This document shows, piece by piece, positions 31,581 to 43,916 of a stretch of 64,000 nt of DNA (positions are counted from its first letter, which is position 1; the number at the start of each line of letters is the position of its first letter). The stretch comes from Cinnamomum chago. Taxonomy: Eukaryota > Streptophyta > Magnoliopsida > Laurales > Lauraceae. The stretch is from NCBI GenBank assembly GCA_038049695.1, contig CP142451.1:65973501-66037500 (forward strand), read 5' to 3'. The notes under the pieces are model-generated. The model was not told the DNA's origin. It searched no databases and saw nothing but the letters and a program-made list of their open reading frames with translations. Both the position numbers and the translations under genes were made by a program.

Positions 31581-32674
31581 AACTCCTAACAAACTTGGCC
31601 TTCCTATAAAGCATCAAACGAGTGTTTGACTAAAATAACTTATCGCAAGTCCATGTGAGCATTAGGCACAAAAGACCCTTCTATTCTTGATTGTCCATGC
31701 ATGTTTGACCCTTTTTTGAGTCATGGTTCCCCTTTTGGAACTCTCAATCAACTGTACATACGGAGGATTGGTGGTAGGCAAAAGCCTCGTGCTTGAACCG
31801 TCGAACCAACTTATTTCAGTTATCGAAAATATTCGTGATTGGGCCACAATCTTTGTGTGATTAAAGCATAAAACTTACTGGGCCATGTATCGTCATTGTT
31901 CTTGTAACAACCCTTACCCCCATAAATTGCACTGCACGTAATCTCACGAAGATGGCTCTACCACAAAAAAACTTTCAAGCCTGGGCTATTTCCTTTTAAT
32001 CTCAAATCTCTACATGCCCCCATTAGGTTTGGGGAAGAGACCATGCAGAAGAAAAGTGAAAATCTAGAGTTTTTTGCGTTTTAAAGGAGGGACAATTTCA
32101 CAAAATAAAAAAAATAAAAATCGGTGCAAGGGAAACTAAGAGGGCTTTTTGGTGCAATCCGTATCTAAGGTGATTTCTTGGTAAAATACTCTCTCTCTCT
32201 CTCTCTCTCTATGTTGGACAACTTGTCAATAGTGATATTTTCAGTGTGAAGACCCAGGAAACGATCCCTGGGCACATGTGTGAAACCAATGCCAACACCA
32301 CTCGGCCATGAGTGATTTGGCTATAATTTTAGCACTTTTACTCATGAGTACATGATTATAATTAGAAAGTCAAATTAAATAATTTTTAGATCATAATAAC
32401 GAGCTGATATATATATAAAGCTTGATCTTTGATACATTGTTTAGAGCTCAAATCCTACTAAAAATTTAAGAAAATCACTAACCTTGATGGAATCTTTGTC
32501 GTGTAATTAGGATTAAATTTTTGTAAGCACCTCTATTTATAGTAAGCCACATGAAATTTTTTACTATTTTAATCCTGATTTTGCATTAAAATGTTATAAA
32601 TTCAAATTTTGATAATAAATGAAACGAGCTGTGCTAAATATGAATTTCAAACTTTGAGAGAATTAGGGTTTTCT

Positions 32675-33928
32675 AGGCATTGTTTAAAAAATCGGTCGAT
32701 ATCGGTTCATATCGGCCGATTACCGCCCTGCTATTTTTCTGATATATCGGTATCGGTATCGATTGGCAAAAAATCCCTAAAATCTCAGTCCATCTCGTCC
32801 AAGTTGTACAAAATACCAGTATTATCGATATCTCAGCCGATATTTTTTTGAAAATATCGGCCAAGATGGTGTATATGACAAAAATCCTATTTTTTTTTTC
32901 CTTTTTTCCCCATCTTCTTCGACTCTCCTCTCATCTCCTTAGAGCAGCAGCAACCATCCATACTCCATAGCTCATCTCCAACACTATTTCTTGAAGAAAA
33001 CATTTTATTTGGTAAGAGAAAATCAACTTAACTCTCTTATTTTTACTATTATGTATTTTTTTTATTTTTTGTTTTTAGATAAATTAAGCATAGAAATGAA
33101 TGTAAAGATCATTGAGTTTGTCACATGTGTTGTGTTCTTCACTTATAAGTTAGATCTACACGCTTTCATGCTAGATCTACTCATATATATATATATATAT
33201 GGTTTTGTGTGTAAAAAAATGTTTTTTTTAGATCTTATACTTTAAAAAAAATAATTGTTGGAATATTTATGATACTAAATAGTAAATACTAAATACTAAT
33301 GGCTTATTAATAGTGTATAAATGATAGATCCACTCATACACATGATTTTGAAATTTTCTCAATTCTTTTATTTTTTAATTTTTTAATATTTGAATTATAA
33401 TATATCATTTTTTGGGGATTTCATCATAAATATGTTTTTTTAGTGATTCTTGATCATTGTATGGTGTGTAAATGATTAATCTACATACTTTTATGCTAGA
33501 TCTATATATTTAAGATTTTGAAAATGATTTTATTAAATCCTTATTTTTTCTAGAAATAATTGTTGTTACTTGTTAGAGTATATATGATACCAAAGGTTTA
33601 TTAATAGTGTGTAGATGATAGATCTACCAAAAATAATGGCTACGTTAGATGAAATACTGGAAAAGACAGCGAACTGCAATACAGACAGGATTCATAACTT
33701 AAGGTGACCGATATTTTGATTTATTATTGTTACTAATGGAAAAAATATATTGTTTTCTAGCACTTTCTAATATTTTGGATTTTTTGGATATTTTTACCAA
33801 TTTTTTTGGATTAAAAAAAAATTCACACCATGACGACCGCGACGGGCCGAGAACCGCGATTGATACAAATATCATATCGGTTTTTCGGCCCAGCCGATAC
33901 CGCGACCGAAACCGAGATTTTAAACCAT
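32675..33928. mobile_element. probable MITE-like element with ATCGG-rich inverted termini
   Basis: The left end TTTAAAAAATCGGTCGATAT and following ATCGGTTCATATCGGCCGAT are mirrored at the right by GGCCCAGCCGATACCGCGAC and CGAAACCGAGATTTTAAA. Both termini are dense in CGGTATCGG-type words while the interior (32880-33690) is very AT-rich with (AT)n at 33183-33200. There is no coding capacity. A target duplication is not evident. Confidence 0.5.
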
Positions 33929-33935
33929 GGTTCAA

Positions 33936-34502
33936 GGCTCAACAATGGGCATGAAAAAGAAAAAATATAAGAAGAAAAATCATAGCATAATACATATCTT
34001 ATTGGTGATTTGATGGGTTGTCTTTTAATGAAAGTAAAAGACCAAAATCCCCTTCTGTGTTTGAAAAGTTCTATTCTTTACAAAGAGGGGAAAAAGATTG
34101 TTGAGGGGCAAACAAGAGAAAAAGGAAAATTGAGGGGGGGGCAAAAGGATAGGAACAAAACCTATCCTTGGATATCTTTTTTTATTTTCTGGGGAAGGAG
34201 TAAGTTGAGAGGGGGTACCCTATGTGGCACTGCCCTGCTTTGTACTACTGACTCTACAACATCCAATACTTACAAAAATGAAACAAGGCTAGTGTAATTC
34301 CTCATGGCCTTATGTTCGGACTTTGATCATATTCGAGGTTTGCTACTTCATCAAACCTTGTTGGTTGCTAGCCACTGTCAATGTTGTCGTGTCTATTCTG
34401 GCTGAAGAATGTCCTTTTTCTTTAACTCTGAAAAATTTAGGGAAACCAAAAAAGTATGCTTTTAAGCATCACAGATTCTGTCAATCCTGCCCACACCACC
34501 AT
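33936..34502. other. unassigned spacer
   Basis: AT-rich with a G run near 34134-34140. Short frames occur on both strands without recognisable domains. I see no gene here. Confidence 0.3.
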
Positions 34503-35337
34503 TGTAAGAACTTGACCACTTAACCCTAGGATTATCACTAATTAATTCTACAAATCTTTTAGTCTGAGCTCATTGGGTCGAGATTATCATTCCAGGCAAC
34601 TTTTGTATTCAACTCGAATGAATCTGAGACAATGAAACCCTTAAATTGACCAATTTCGTCATCAATTGATAGACTTTGACCGAGCAGTTGACTTTTTCCT
34701 TAACCTGAAATGCGTGGCTCTTGATCTCAAAAATTAGATCTCGACCCGTCCAACAACTTTCATGTTCAAGCCAAATTCATCTGAGGTCCAGAAAGTCTAC
34801 TTTGACTCCCGGCACATTTTTTGAGGTGTTTACCCGCGGTTTGGAAAATCGTAACTTCTACCTGCGATCTCCAAAAATCCTAAGCTTGGGCTTGTTGAAA
34901 TCTCTCCTTGTGATTTACAATTCTTCTTCTTTAACCAAGTCCGTTCGGGGTCTTGAAGGCCTCCATTTTCACATTCCAAGTTTAGCTAAATTGTAGCAAA
35001 CTCACAAACTAACATTTCCACAAAATATCTCACCCACCTCTCCTTTTCATTAATGCTCCCACCTACCACCCACCTACCACCATCTCTCATTATTCACTCA
35101 TTTCCTTCTTCCAACAAGAGAAGTCTCTCCTCTCCTTCTTCATTTCCATCGTCGGGTAGCAGAAAGCTTTCTCTCTTCCTCTCTTTCTCATTTTTTCTCC
35201 TTTACCATGGTGGAGATCATCTACTAGTGGATCCCGTGTGCAAGATCTAACCCCACCAAGTGATTCTACGTCATCTCCTTCACAACATACGTCATTTTCG
35301 CGAGGATCCATGACCGGCAGTCACTTATGTTAGATTA
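34503..35337 (+). mobile_element. left part of another gypsy LTR, split by a copia solo LTR
   Basis: Starts TGTAAGAACTTGACCACTTAACC, akin to the other gypsy LTR starts here. It has a phrase order like theirs (CAACTTTCATGTTCAAGCC, then TTTCCTTCTTCCAACAAG). It stops at ACTTA (35333-35337), the left copy of the target site, and resumes at 37009. Confidence 0.6.
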
Positions 35338-37008
35338 TATGGTCTCAATTCTTTAGATGATGTAATAAATTGATTTATTTCTTTATTTATCAATATAATC
35401 ATGCTTTCCTTTCATGAGATGAATGGTGTTTTGTTACTTACTTGCACATTATCAATACGAATGACATGATGGTTCATGAGATGAACCGGAGTCCACAAGT
35501 ATATTAGATGTAATATATGTGTATGGATGAGATCCACATACGGGAGACATGTATCGCAAATCTTATACTTAGACAGCTTCACAACCAGTGATGAGATTGG
35601 GCATCTCATCTGACAAGGTCGCAGCATTATGATCACTATGAGATAGTGTGATTTGTCTCAATCATCAGAGTGTAAGACTCTAGATCATCGTGCGGGTACA
35701 TTGGATGTATTGAAGGACCATGAGAAGCACCTTATGAAACACTGTCTTTACTTTAAGGTCTGCTATCATAATTCCCTAGCAATAGGCTCATAATCCTGAG
35801 ACATTAATGCACTCAAGATTCTATCTATTCATTTGCTTTGAGTCACCAATGAGTGAGGCTAATTGTAGGTCAACACCTTGGTGCCTTGGGTACGTGGTAG
35901 TAGGACCGTGGGAACATTCAATGGTCAAGATGGAATCTATCCTCATTATCCCCTTGTGCCAATTAGTGGATTTATTATTGATAAGTGCGTACCCATCTCA
36001 ATTAAAAGTTAATTGGATAGATACCGATGATCATTATAATTAGTTGGGTGTCAAGGATAATAAGCTATGGATCCAATTTGGTGGACATGACCAATTGATC
36101 CATGGATATGGATGGAGGGGCCTACTTGTGGTCATAGGGAAGTTTAGAGTCTTTATGTAATTTATTCCAGAGACTGGAGTTCAATTGCATTTATATAGTG
36201 GAGTTATTTGCAATCAACTGTGGGTCCAGATTGTACATGAGATGTGGGGTCGCGGTGTCCCAGTTGGAGCAAGCTTTCTATGGAATCCCTAGTGGTCCCC
36301 ACGCTAGCACAAGCTTAGATCATTACTAATTCTAGTTGAACTGTAAAGGAAAGGAAATAGAAAGTTACCTATTCTATTGGAAGTGAGACTTCTAATTGTG
36401 GTAAAGGAAAGAAGAAAGTCACTAATTCTTATGGAAGTGAGACTTCTAATAATTATTAGTAAGTAGAGGTTGCAAAAGCTATAAGTATGATAGAGGAGAA
36501 TAAGGCTTGGAAGTCCCATGCACAATTCCACCTTGAAATTCACGCCCAGCTTCTTTAGGTGCAAGAGTTGCAAGCCCTCTCTTCTCCTCCTTCTTCTAGT
36601 TCCTCTTTTGGTTTGCCTTTGATGTTTTAGTTGATTCTTCTTGAAGATCCCACCATTCTCCTTGAGAAAAGAGATCTGAAGCGGGTCATAGTGTGGAAGG
36701 CTAAGAGGTCTTGGAGATCCTAATTTTCTACCAAAGAAGAGTTCTTGATAAAGCAAATTGTCTACTTCTCCATTAGAGCTCTACCAAGCTCCAAAGGTAT
36801 AATCTACTTCCTTGTATGTTGTAGATTTCATGGTTGCTTGTTAGGTGCTATTTCTATCTTCTAGATAGAGTTTATTACTATTCATGGTTGATGAGTTTGA
36901 GGATTTGGATCCTGGATTGGGTTTTGTTGCCTTATGGATAGTTAATCCTTGCATCAAGTGGGTCAAAAGTTTTTGAAACCTATCCACGAGGCCCACCTTC
37001 TTCCAACA
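35338..37008 (+). mobile_element. Angela-like copia solo LTR (1671 bp)
   Basis: TGTTAGATTATATGG to CCTTCTTCCAACA. Flanking 5-mers are ACTTA (35333-35337) and CCTTA (37009-37013), a duplication with one change. It is the same family as 45023-46704: both have ATGAGATGAATGGTGTTTT, GGTCAACACC(T/C)(T/C)GGTG and CACGCCCAG phrases in the same order. The minus-strand LTR at 47700-49665 shares the GGTCAACA ... TTTTGGGTGC block. Confidence 0.85.
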
Positions 37009-38168
37009 CCTTATTCCCTCTTATTCTCTTTCTTTGAGCTTCTTAGAGGTAAGAGCTCCCTTCCTTTTCATTGATTTCTTGAGTTAGAGCCATTTTATGT
37101 ATTTCATTTGGCATGCTTGAGATGGGTTTGATTTTAGATTGGGTTCTAATTTTTAGGGGCTTTTGGAGGTCATTTTTGTGAGTGGTTTGAGGAGGCGTTC
37201 AAGCTAAGATTTAGGCCACTTGTTGAAGTGCTTGGATTGTTTTGGAGCGATCTCAGGCCAAGGTAAGTTTGCAAACTAATTTGCATAGCATGTTACGGGC
37301 ATCATCTTGATTAATATAAATATGTTTAATGGTTTAGATGTTTAGATTGCATGATTTTAATCAAATTTAAATGATTAAATCCCTGTCAAAATTATGATTA
37401 ACTAAGTTAACAGAACTCAGTGAGGCTCACTATGGGGTTCCTATCCCCCTTGAATCGATCAGCTAGTGACCAGTTGGCCGGGCCTGCGCACACCCAACAG
37501 CCATCGCCCACGCGCTAGCCCATTGCGGTACCCCCATGCGCCAGCGGCTACTGTACGCGACGCGCAGCCATCGACTAGCCACGCGCGTTCACAACCATTT
37601 CACCCAGCCTACTTCAGCGGCTAGGCCAGCGCGCCCAGCGGCCATAGCTTGGGCATGCGCCCAATGGCCAGGCAGCAAGTACCCGCCCAGCTGCTATCAG
37701 ATCATCCCCACTAGTGCCTGCTAAGCAGTACGTGGCCAACCGGCACCACTGTTGCACAATGACCAGTGGGCCCATCTGTGGACTTTGCAAAATTGGATTT
37801 TAACCAGCTTTATGACCCGTTTGGGACTATTTTAGTTCGATTCACCCCAGTAAAATCCTTTTTTTGGACTCAAATTTAAACATAGAAATAGGAAAATTAG
37901 GTGGTACTCGAATTATATAACCCTCACAGTAATGCAGATTTTGTTATGAAAACCTGAATACCTTCTGACATTAACCCGAACCACTAGTGGACTAAGGTTT
38001 AGGTCCCTAGGACCCCGGTAACCCCCTTTTGCAAGAATAGATATGGATTTTCTTTCATAGAAAGGAAACCCGAAACTTAGATAATTGGTGGACCCCATGC
38101 CTTAACCCCAGCCAAACATAGTTTATACTAGCTCAAATAAATTGAAAGGGCACGTGGAGCACAGTGAT
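37009..38168 (+). mobile_element. right part of the split gypsy LTR, truncated
   Basis: Continues LTR-like text: TTTCTTTGAGCTTCTTAGAG, GGAGCGATCTCAGGCCAAGGTAAG in pieces, then a GC-rich block at 37440-37760. It is cut at 38168 by the next gypsy LTR. Its remaining 3' part was not located. Confidence 0.5.
37440..37760. repeat. GC-rich block with eroded palindromes
   Basis: A 300-bp GC-rich island in AT-rich surroundings, with recurring CAGCGGCTA, GCGCCCAGCGGCCA, ACGCGC and AGTTGGCCGGGC words. It occupies the place in its LTR where the other gypsy LTRs have palindrome clusters, but clean palindromes are few. Confidence 0.45.
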
Positions 38169-39537
38169 TGTCAGACCCTGACCCAGGTTCGCTTTGTTTA
38201 GCGTCGTTTAAGTCGAGATTAGATCTTAACTGCGATGAGATGACGTTTAGTTTAGATTGTAAGCTCGATAGATTTTTCATAGCTTTGGAAACTTTTGAGA
38301 GCCATTGAATTTAGCTTGGCACGGGCCGAGGGCTGCCTTTAGGACCTGCGCGCGTGTGGGGAGGATTATAATTTTGATTTTTGAAAAATTAAGATTTTTA
38401 ATCCCTTTGATTTGTCAAAATAGCATCTACAAGTTTTATGTTCTCTCCATCCATTTTTGAAACTCTGAAATCGCATTTTTCAGCAAAAAAGGGCAAAACA
38501 GACTTTTCACCTCAAAATCCGTGCATGAATTTCAATGTTTGCAAAATCATGTGAAAATTATATTTGTGAAAACTAGATATTTTGACGATCATTTTACTCT
38601 TTTTTGTCGATCTCATCCGGAGCCCGCATGATGGGCTTCCAAGCCGTTGAAGGATAGTGGCCTGGTGGGGCCCACACCCCACCTAACTTAAGAAAACCCA
38701 CGTGTGTCTTCTTCTTCATTACATGTTTTTCAAATCACCTAGGTTCCAGCAAGAGGACCAGCTCTTCTTCTTGCTTTCTCTCCTTTGCATGTTGGATTTC
38801 TCTTGACTAAAATGGAGATTTGAGTTCACCAAACTCTTTTTCATCTCTCAAGCTTTCTCTTGGTACCATTTTCAAAGGATTTCAACTAGGATTGCTTTCT
38901 TCTTGAGGTTCTTCTCCATTGTTAGAACTTCTATAGGTAAACGATGGTTTTCATCTTCCAACCATGGCTTTATGGAGTCCATTAGAGCTCCAATATCATG
39001 CATGCAAGGCTTCCTAAGGAGGAACCCTTTGTCTTTCAAAAATTTCCTTAATTTTGAGCTCTTTTCATGAGGCTTCTTGTAGATTGGAGTTCAGCTGTAG
39101 AGAGGAGTGTTGGGGGACTTTCTTTGAGTGCATTTTGGACCAAGGCAAGTGAATGAATGAGATATGAATGTGCATACAATGATTTATGGATTTTTGTCTT
39201 GATTTCTTGTTTTTGAACTTACTATGGTTAATCTTGTTTTGGCTTGAAGTTTAGTTTACTAAACATGTGCTTGAATGCTTATATTTTTTGATGCATTTCA
39301 TTAAACTCGGTTTTGTCATTGGTTTAATCTAAATTGGTATTTTTATGCTTGGATTGTTGGAAATTGTGAAGTGATTGAAGGAGGTTTGGTTGATGATATT
39401 TGAAGTGATGAAATGGAAGTGCTGAATGATAAAATGGAGGAGCTTTTGAGCTCAGTTTGTTGCAGGAAAATGTAGGGTTGAATAGAGAAATGTTTTGGAA
39501 AAAGAAAGGGGTTGAAACAGTTCAAAAACTGAGTTGC

Positions 39538-39675
39538 CCGCTGACTAGGCGGTCACCATATCAGTAACCCAAAAATTTCAGGTTCTGATGGGGTGGTCAC
39601 CAATCGGCTACCAGTCGGCTGGCCGACCTGGTCCTAGACGGTTAGCCACTTGCCAGCCGACAGGTGACCGAGCTC
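39538..39675. repeat. degenerate palindrome cluster in gypsy LTR
   Basis: Words such as AGGCGGTCACC, GGGGTGGTCACCAATCGGCT, GTCGGCTGGCCGACC and CAGCCGACAGGTGACCGAGC. Partly self-complementary and related in style to 25815-26015. Confidence 0.6.
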
Positions 39676-40544
39676 CCCCAGAATTGTTGGAAATTGAAGA
39701 GGAATGGAGGGGTTTTCTATCCCGATCACTTGTGGACCCTTCTTAGTCAATGTGTACACCTTGATATCTTTAATGTCGTTAAAATTGGGCACCAACTAAA
39801 TGAATGATCGACATGGGATCTCAAAGTGTATACTAATTCGATGGTTATGGTCTCAAGGTATCGATGAGTATTGTGATGCGGAATTGTGATTTCTAAACCA
39901 AATTCTCATTTTGTGATTCGTATCTTCTTGAAAAGAATGTTTCCAAGGTTTTGATTTAAAAACCCGTTTGGGAATCATTGCGTGGCTAGTGTTTTTATAC
40001 ACATTGTGTCGGGACTACCATTTCGTGAACTTTCGTGAACAAGCGTGCATGCACTTAATAAAGTGTGAGTAGTTCCCGAATTTGAAAGTGTTAAACATTG
40101 TTTTGAAAGTGTGTCCACTTTTGTGTCGGCTCCACTCAGCTTGGATGACCATTGTTGGTTTGATCCGCTGCCTTGGGTCCTTAAATCTTGTTCAACATTA
40201 GTTTGGAAATGCGTACGTGCTTGCTTGCTTGCTTAGCTTGTTCCACGACGGGACCCATGTGTGGTTCTCAATTATATTGGGCTACTACAATTATGATAGT
40301 GTCTCCCTTCACCATGCATGATGGAGAATTTTGAGTGCTCTCGTCACTTCGTGTGACGGAGAATGTAGCTCCATGTGGTTGCCAAGGTATTGTTTTAGAA
40401 TGGTCATCTTGATTTAACATCTGATCTTATAAATGAAATTGTCATTTAAATACTTTGTTTTATTCGGATTCTCTTTATCATTCATGTTGTTTTTATTAAA
40501 TTCAAAACTATTGATTTATAGCGTGATTGTACTTTATTCGTTTG

Positions 40545-40569
40545 CCTGCCAGACCGTCGTGTCTGACCC
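40545..40569 (+). repeat. conserved LTR hairpin block
   Basis: CCTGCCAGACCGTCGTGTCT then GACCC, identical over 25 bases to 18412-18436. TTTTGGTGCTCAG follows, as at 10481. Confidence 0.75.
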
Positions 40570-41060
40570 TTTTCGTTTTGGTGCTCAGATCCAGGTTTCG
40601 TTGCCCTTGAGGAGGAGCACGAGGAGGTGGTTGTAGAGTAGCCTGTTGTGCGAGAATGGCAGCCCAACAATGTCATTTAGACGTCGGGTTGGGTCTTGAG
40701 ATGCATAACGCTTTAGGAAAATTATCTTTTATCTTTTGGGAACTTGTTATTAGCCTTTGTTGGTTATCTTTTGGGATATGTAAAACTTAACTTATGTTTT
40801 GTGTGTGGCACAACCTTAAACTAGAACTAATGGGTATGCTAGTTATGTTTCTCTCTCTGACATGAGTTATTTTATGCTCTACTCATGTGTGATGTTACTT
40901 GTGTGTTCGCTACATGCTTCCGCAAATAAATCTTTTTGTGTGATCGTGAGATGATTCGACAAAAGTGTGGAATCCTCACTGTGGGAACCTGTGGGAAACG
41001 TCACGGCGCCGGATTAGGGCTTTGGCTTGGCTCAGTCCCGGTCCGGGGTCTTGACATGAC

Positions 41061-41072
41061 TGGTATCAGAGC
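41061..41072 (+). promoter_or_regulatory. primer binding site, gypsy element
   Basis: TGGTATCAGAGC, a perfect match to the complement of the initiator tRNA-Met 3' end, four bases after the LTR. Confidence 0.9.
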
Positions 41073-41320
41073 GGGACACGTTCAGGCAATTACAAGAAAC
41101 TTGAAACGTAGAGAAGTGGTGAGGATTCGTTAGAATTTTCATTAGTTAGTATCGAGTGGGATTATGGATACACTTCCTTTAGTATATTTTATTATACTAA
41201 CAAGTGGTTTTGCAGCACAATGCGTCCACGTAGAAAACCAGCAATGCAATTCCTTCTGGCAGTAACAGTGATGGTGCAGGTTCGTCAGGGGACACCCAGC
41301 TTTAACAGCTTATGCGAATG

Positions 41321-42300
41321 ATGGTAGAACAACAATAGAAAGCCAATGAAAATCAGGCTAGGTTCCAAGAACAACAATAGAGAGCCAATGAGAATCAGGC
41401 CAGATTGCAAGAACAACTGGCTAAGAAAGATGAGGAGCTAGCTCAAGTACAGAGGCGGTTGGTAGAGATGTTGGGAAGAAGACTAGAATCGGTACAGGCT
41501 CAGAATTTGGGGTCACAGATTGTCATTCAAAATAGGGATCATGACCCTAATGTGCTTTTTGAGAAGTTCAGGAAGAGAGGCCCAAAGGAATTTACTGGGA
41601 AAGAAGTTCCTCTTACAATAGATGATTGGTTATCTCATATGGAAAACATTTTTTATCTTTTCAGATGCACAGGCAGACAACAAGTTCAATTGTCAGCTTC
41701 ATTGTTTACTGGACTCGTTGACATTTGGTGGAAGACAATCAAGGATGGTATCTAACCATTGCAAATGACACTGCATGGGCCACATTCAAAGAACAGTTCA
41801 CTGAGAAGTATGTGCCCTCTCACATCAAGAGGCAAAAGGTTGTAGAGTTCCAACTGCTCAAACAAGGGGACATGACGGTCCTCAAATGTCACAAAGTTTG
41901 AGAGAGATTGTCTCGATATGCACGTGAACTGATCGACACCGAGCAAAAGAAGGTTATCAAGTTCTTGGAAGGTCTCAATCCTATCATTGAAAGAGATGCT
42001 ACAGTTGTTGTCCTACCAGCCACCTTCTAAGAAGCGGTCAAAAGGGCCTACAAGTTTGAAAATATCAATAACAAAATAATTTAAGAAGCTCAGATAAAAC
42101 GTAATCAAGCGTCTCAAAAGAACCAGCAGAATCAAAGGTAGTACCAGAACAAGAGGCCAAGACATGATCAAAACGCTCAAGCACAAGGGATGGCTCCTGC
42201 CGAATTGGGCGAATTGAAGGTACAGTTTTAAGAACTATTAGAGAAGGGTAGTCTTGAATATCATCGTACTTGCATGTCCAAGGCCAATAATGATAAAAAA
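41321..42300 (+). pseudogene. gag fused by deletion to an RT fragment
   Basis: Gag: glutamine-rich start with a repeated ANENQARFQEQQ unit, then DPNVLFEKFRKRGPKEF, DDWLSHMENIFYLFRCTGRQ, LVDIWWKTIKDG, FKEQFTEKYVPSHIKRQKVV. Frameshift near 41755, several stops (many as TAG or TAA in place of Gln). After KRPRHDQNAQAQG (about 42188) the text jumps to MAPAELGELKVQF-stop-ELLEKG, the start of gypsy RT. The zinc knuckle, protease and connecting region are therefore deleted, and after about 42300 nothing of RT or integrase follows. A defective, internally deleted copy. Confidence 0.85.
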
Positions 42301-42420
42301 AAATACATTTGCAATGGACCCTTGATTGTTCAGTAGATGGTTTAGGTTATTTTAATCAGTTTATTTCTGTATTCATATGCAGGACGCATATTTCTCTTAT
42401 TATTATATCTTTATACATCC

Positions 42421-43901
42421 TGTCATACCCAGACTTACTCGACCCTAGTATTGTGACCTATGGGACTCATTAGGAACTAGTGTGCGGTATTCGCCCTGCT
42501 TTGACCCTAGATGTACCAAAATCCTTAGGTGGTTTCTTCGGTTGGTGTGCTAGCATTCAGTTGTCCAGCCCCTCCGACGTACCCAGATCACCTTGTCATT
42601 TTCCTACCCATTCGAGGTCTCCATTTCTAGCCGAAATGATGCCTGTTTGTCTGTAGGGTTTTCCAGACGTAGATGGATTACTTTTCTAGCCCAAAACTGT
42701 ACTATTTTCAATTCTGAATTGTTTACACCCGACAGAATTATCGATTTTCTCCTGTATTTGTATTTATACAATGAGAGTATCGAAATTACTCATGTACCCC
42801 GACTGAACACTGAACTAGTTGTTTTCCCGTATTTGCAATTGTACACGCTGTGAGAACTGACATTTCTCCAATATTCCTGATCTTAACCTGATTTGGACAC
42901 TGGACTATCCTACACTTGAAATCCCTAGTTTACATTGATTCCCGAGTCGGCACCACCCATCTTTTTAGTATTATTACTGAATATATATAGATATATTGCT
43001 CGCTGCAGTTTCTAGTCTTGTGTGTGGCCGGTATCACCAATGTACCTACCATGTCCGGCGTAGATCGGAAACTCCCGTGATAGGGACTCCCGGGTAAGTC
43101 TAAGGTATTATCAGCCAGATCATTTAGGGCAAGCAAATGCTTCCCTTCCGAGGATTAAGCGACGTGGTTGCCAATTAGAATGTAGTGTACTTTCTATTAT
43201 TATTGATTCTGCTATTTTATTATTCATGATACACTGACTTTGCCTAGTTACACTGTTACCTGAGCTCTGATTAATTAACCTATCATATATATTCTGCTTT
43301 GTACCTGCAAACTATGCTATATATTTTGGATACTTGATAGGCAATTTGTCTGATTTACACTTGGTGCCATATGTATGATTTCCTGACATGTACCCTAGTA
43401 CGGTTTCTGAGGAGGTGGTTGCTGAGCCGCAGGTGACATGTGATTGAGGTGCAAAGATTGTCATGTAGACTTCGTTCCTTGCACATGAGACGCGAAATAC
43501 CTAAGAGTATTATTTTGGGTTTTATATTGTTTTACCGGCCACTATTAGCCTTTATTTTGGGAATGTAATTAATACATCTTTTGTAATTATAACCTGAATT
43601 GTGGGGATGAAATCTCCTATTTACTTATCTAGCTCTGCTTATATTCTGTTTATCTTATACCAATCTAATGATGTATTGTACAATATGATTCAGATAGTAA
43701 GACATTAGTGATGTAACACGGAATTCAATGAGCTCCAGACTTCGGGTTGCACCGCAATGCAAGCTTCTGCTGAATGTTCCATAACGGTGATGGATCTAAA
43801 AATCCTCACCCATGCGAATCATGGGGTAAAAGTAAGATTATGCTACAATAATCCCTGTAATCACAGCCCCTTAATCCTGCCTCCATTTTGGGGTGGTGAC
43901 G
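42421..43901 (+). mobile_element. gypsy LTR (about 1.48 kb), old
   Basis: Starts TGTCATACCCAGACTTAC and ends near GGTGGTGACG, where ACA would be expected. It is followed by a decayed PBS. It contains GAGTCGGCACCACCCATC near 42944, a block shared with 17340 and 40125 in other LTRs. The downstream leader (43917-44030) resembles the leader of the element at 10966-11080 (AAACACTCTAGAAACTTAG versus AAACACACTAGAAACTTTAG). Confidence 0.7.
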
Positions 43902-43904
43902 GAC

Positions 43905-43916
43905 TAATATCAAAGC
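43905..43916 (+). promoter_or_regulatory. decayed primer binding site
   Basis: TAATATCAAAGC compared with TGGTATCAGAGC: three differences, all G-to-A. GGGATGAGC follows as in a normal leader. Confidence 0.65.

Larger units (their letters stand above)
30640..32188. mobile_element. probable non-autonomous TIR transposon
   Basis: ATTTACCAAAAAAATCACCT, then GCGGACTATATCAAAAAGGC and CCTCTTAGTTTCCCTCGCA (30642-30708), are matched inverted at 32122-32188 (minus strand ATTTTACCAAGAAATCACCT, then ...CCAAAAAGCCCTCTTAGTTT). The inverted repeats are about 65 bp with a handful of differences. The interior has no transposase; it holds homopolymers and an 87-bp tandem repeat. The right end runs into a CT microsatellite, so a target duplication cannot be read. 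Family unknown; Mutator-like is possible. Confidence 0.6.
38169..41056 (+). mobile_element. 5' LTR of a Tekay-like gypsy element (2888 bp)
   Basis: TGTCAGACCCTGACCC to GGGGTCTTGACA, followed after four bases by a perfect PBS (41061). It contains degenerate palindromes (39538-39675), a TCGGCTCCACTCAGCTTGGATG block near 40125 (in pieces), the hairpin at 40545-40569, and GCTTCCGCAAATAAATC near 40916. GTGAT (38164-38168) would be the left target duplication; the right one was not found because the 3' half of the element is missing. Confidence 0.85.

Noticed and set aside
36304..36756. 150-codon minus-strand frame
   Set aside because: Lies within an Angela-like solo LTR, not conserved in the related LTR at 45023; no domain.
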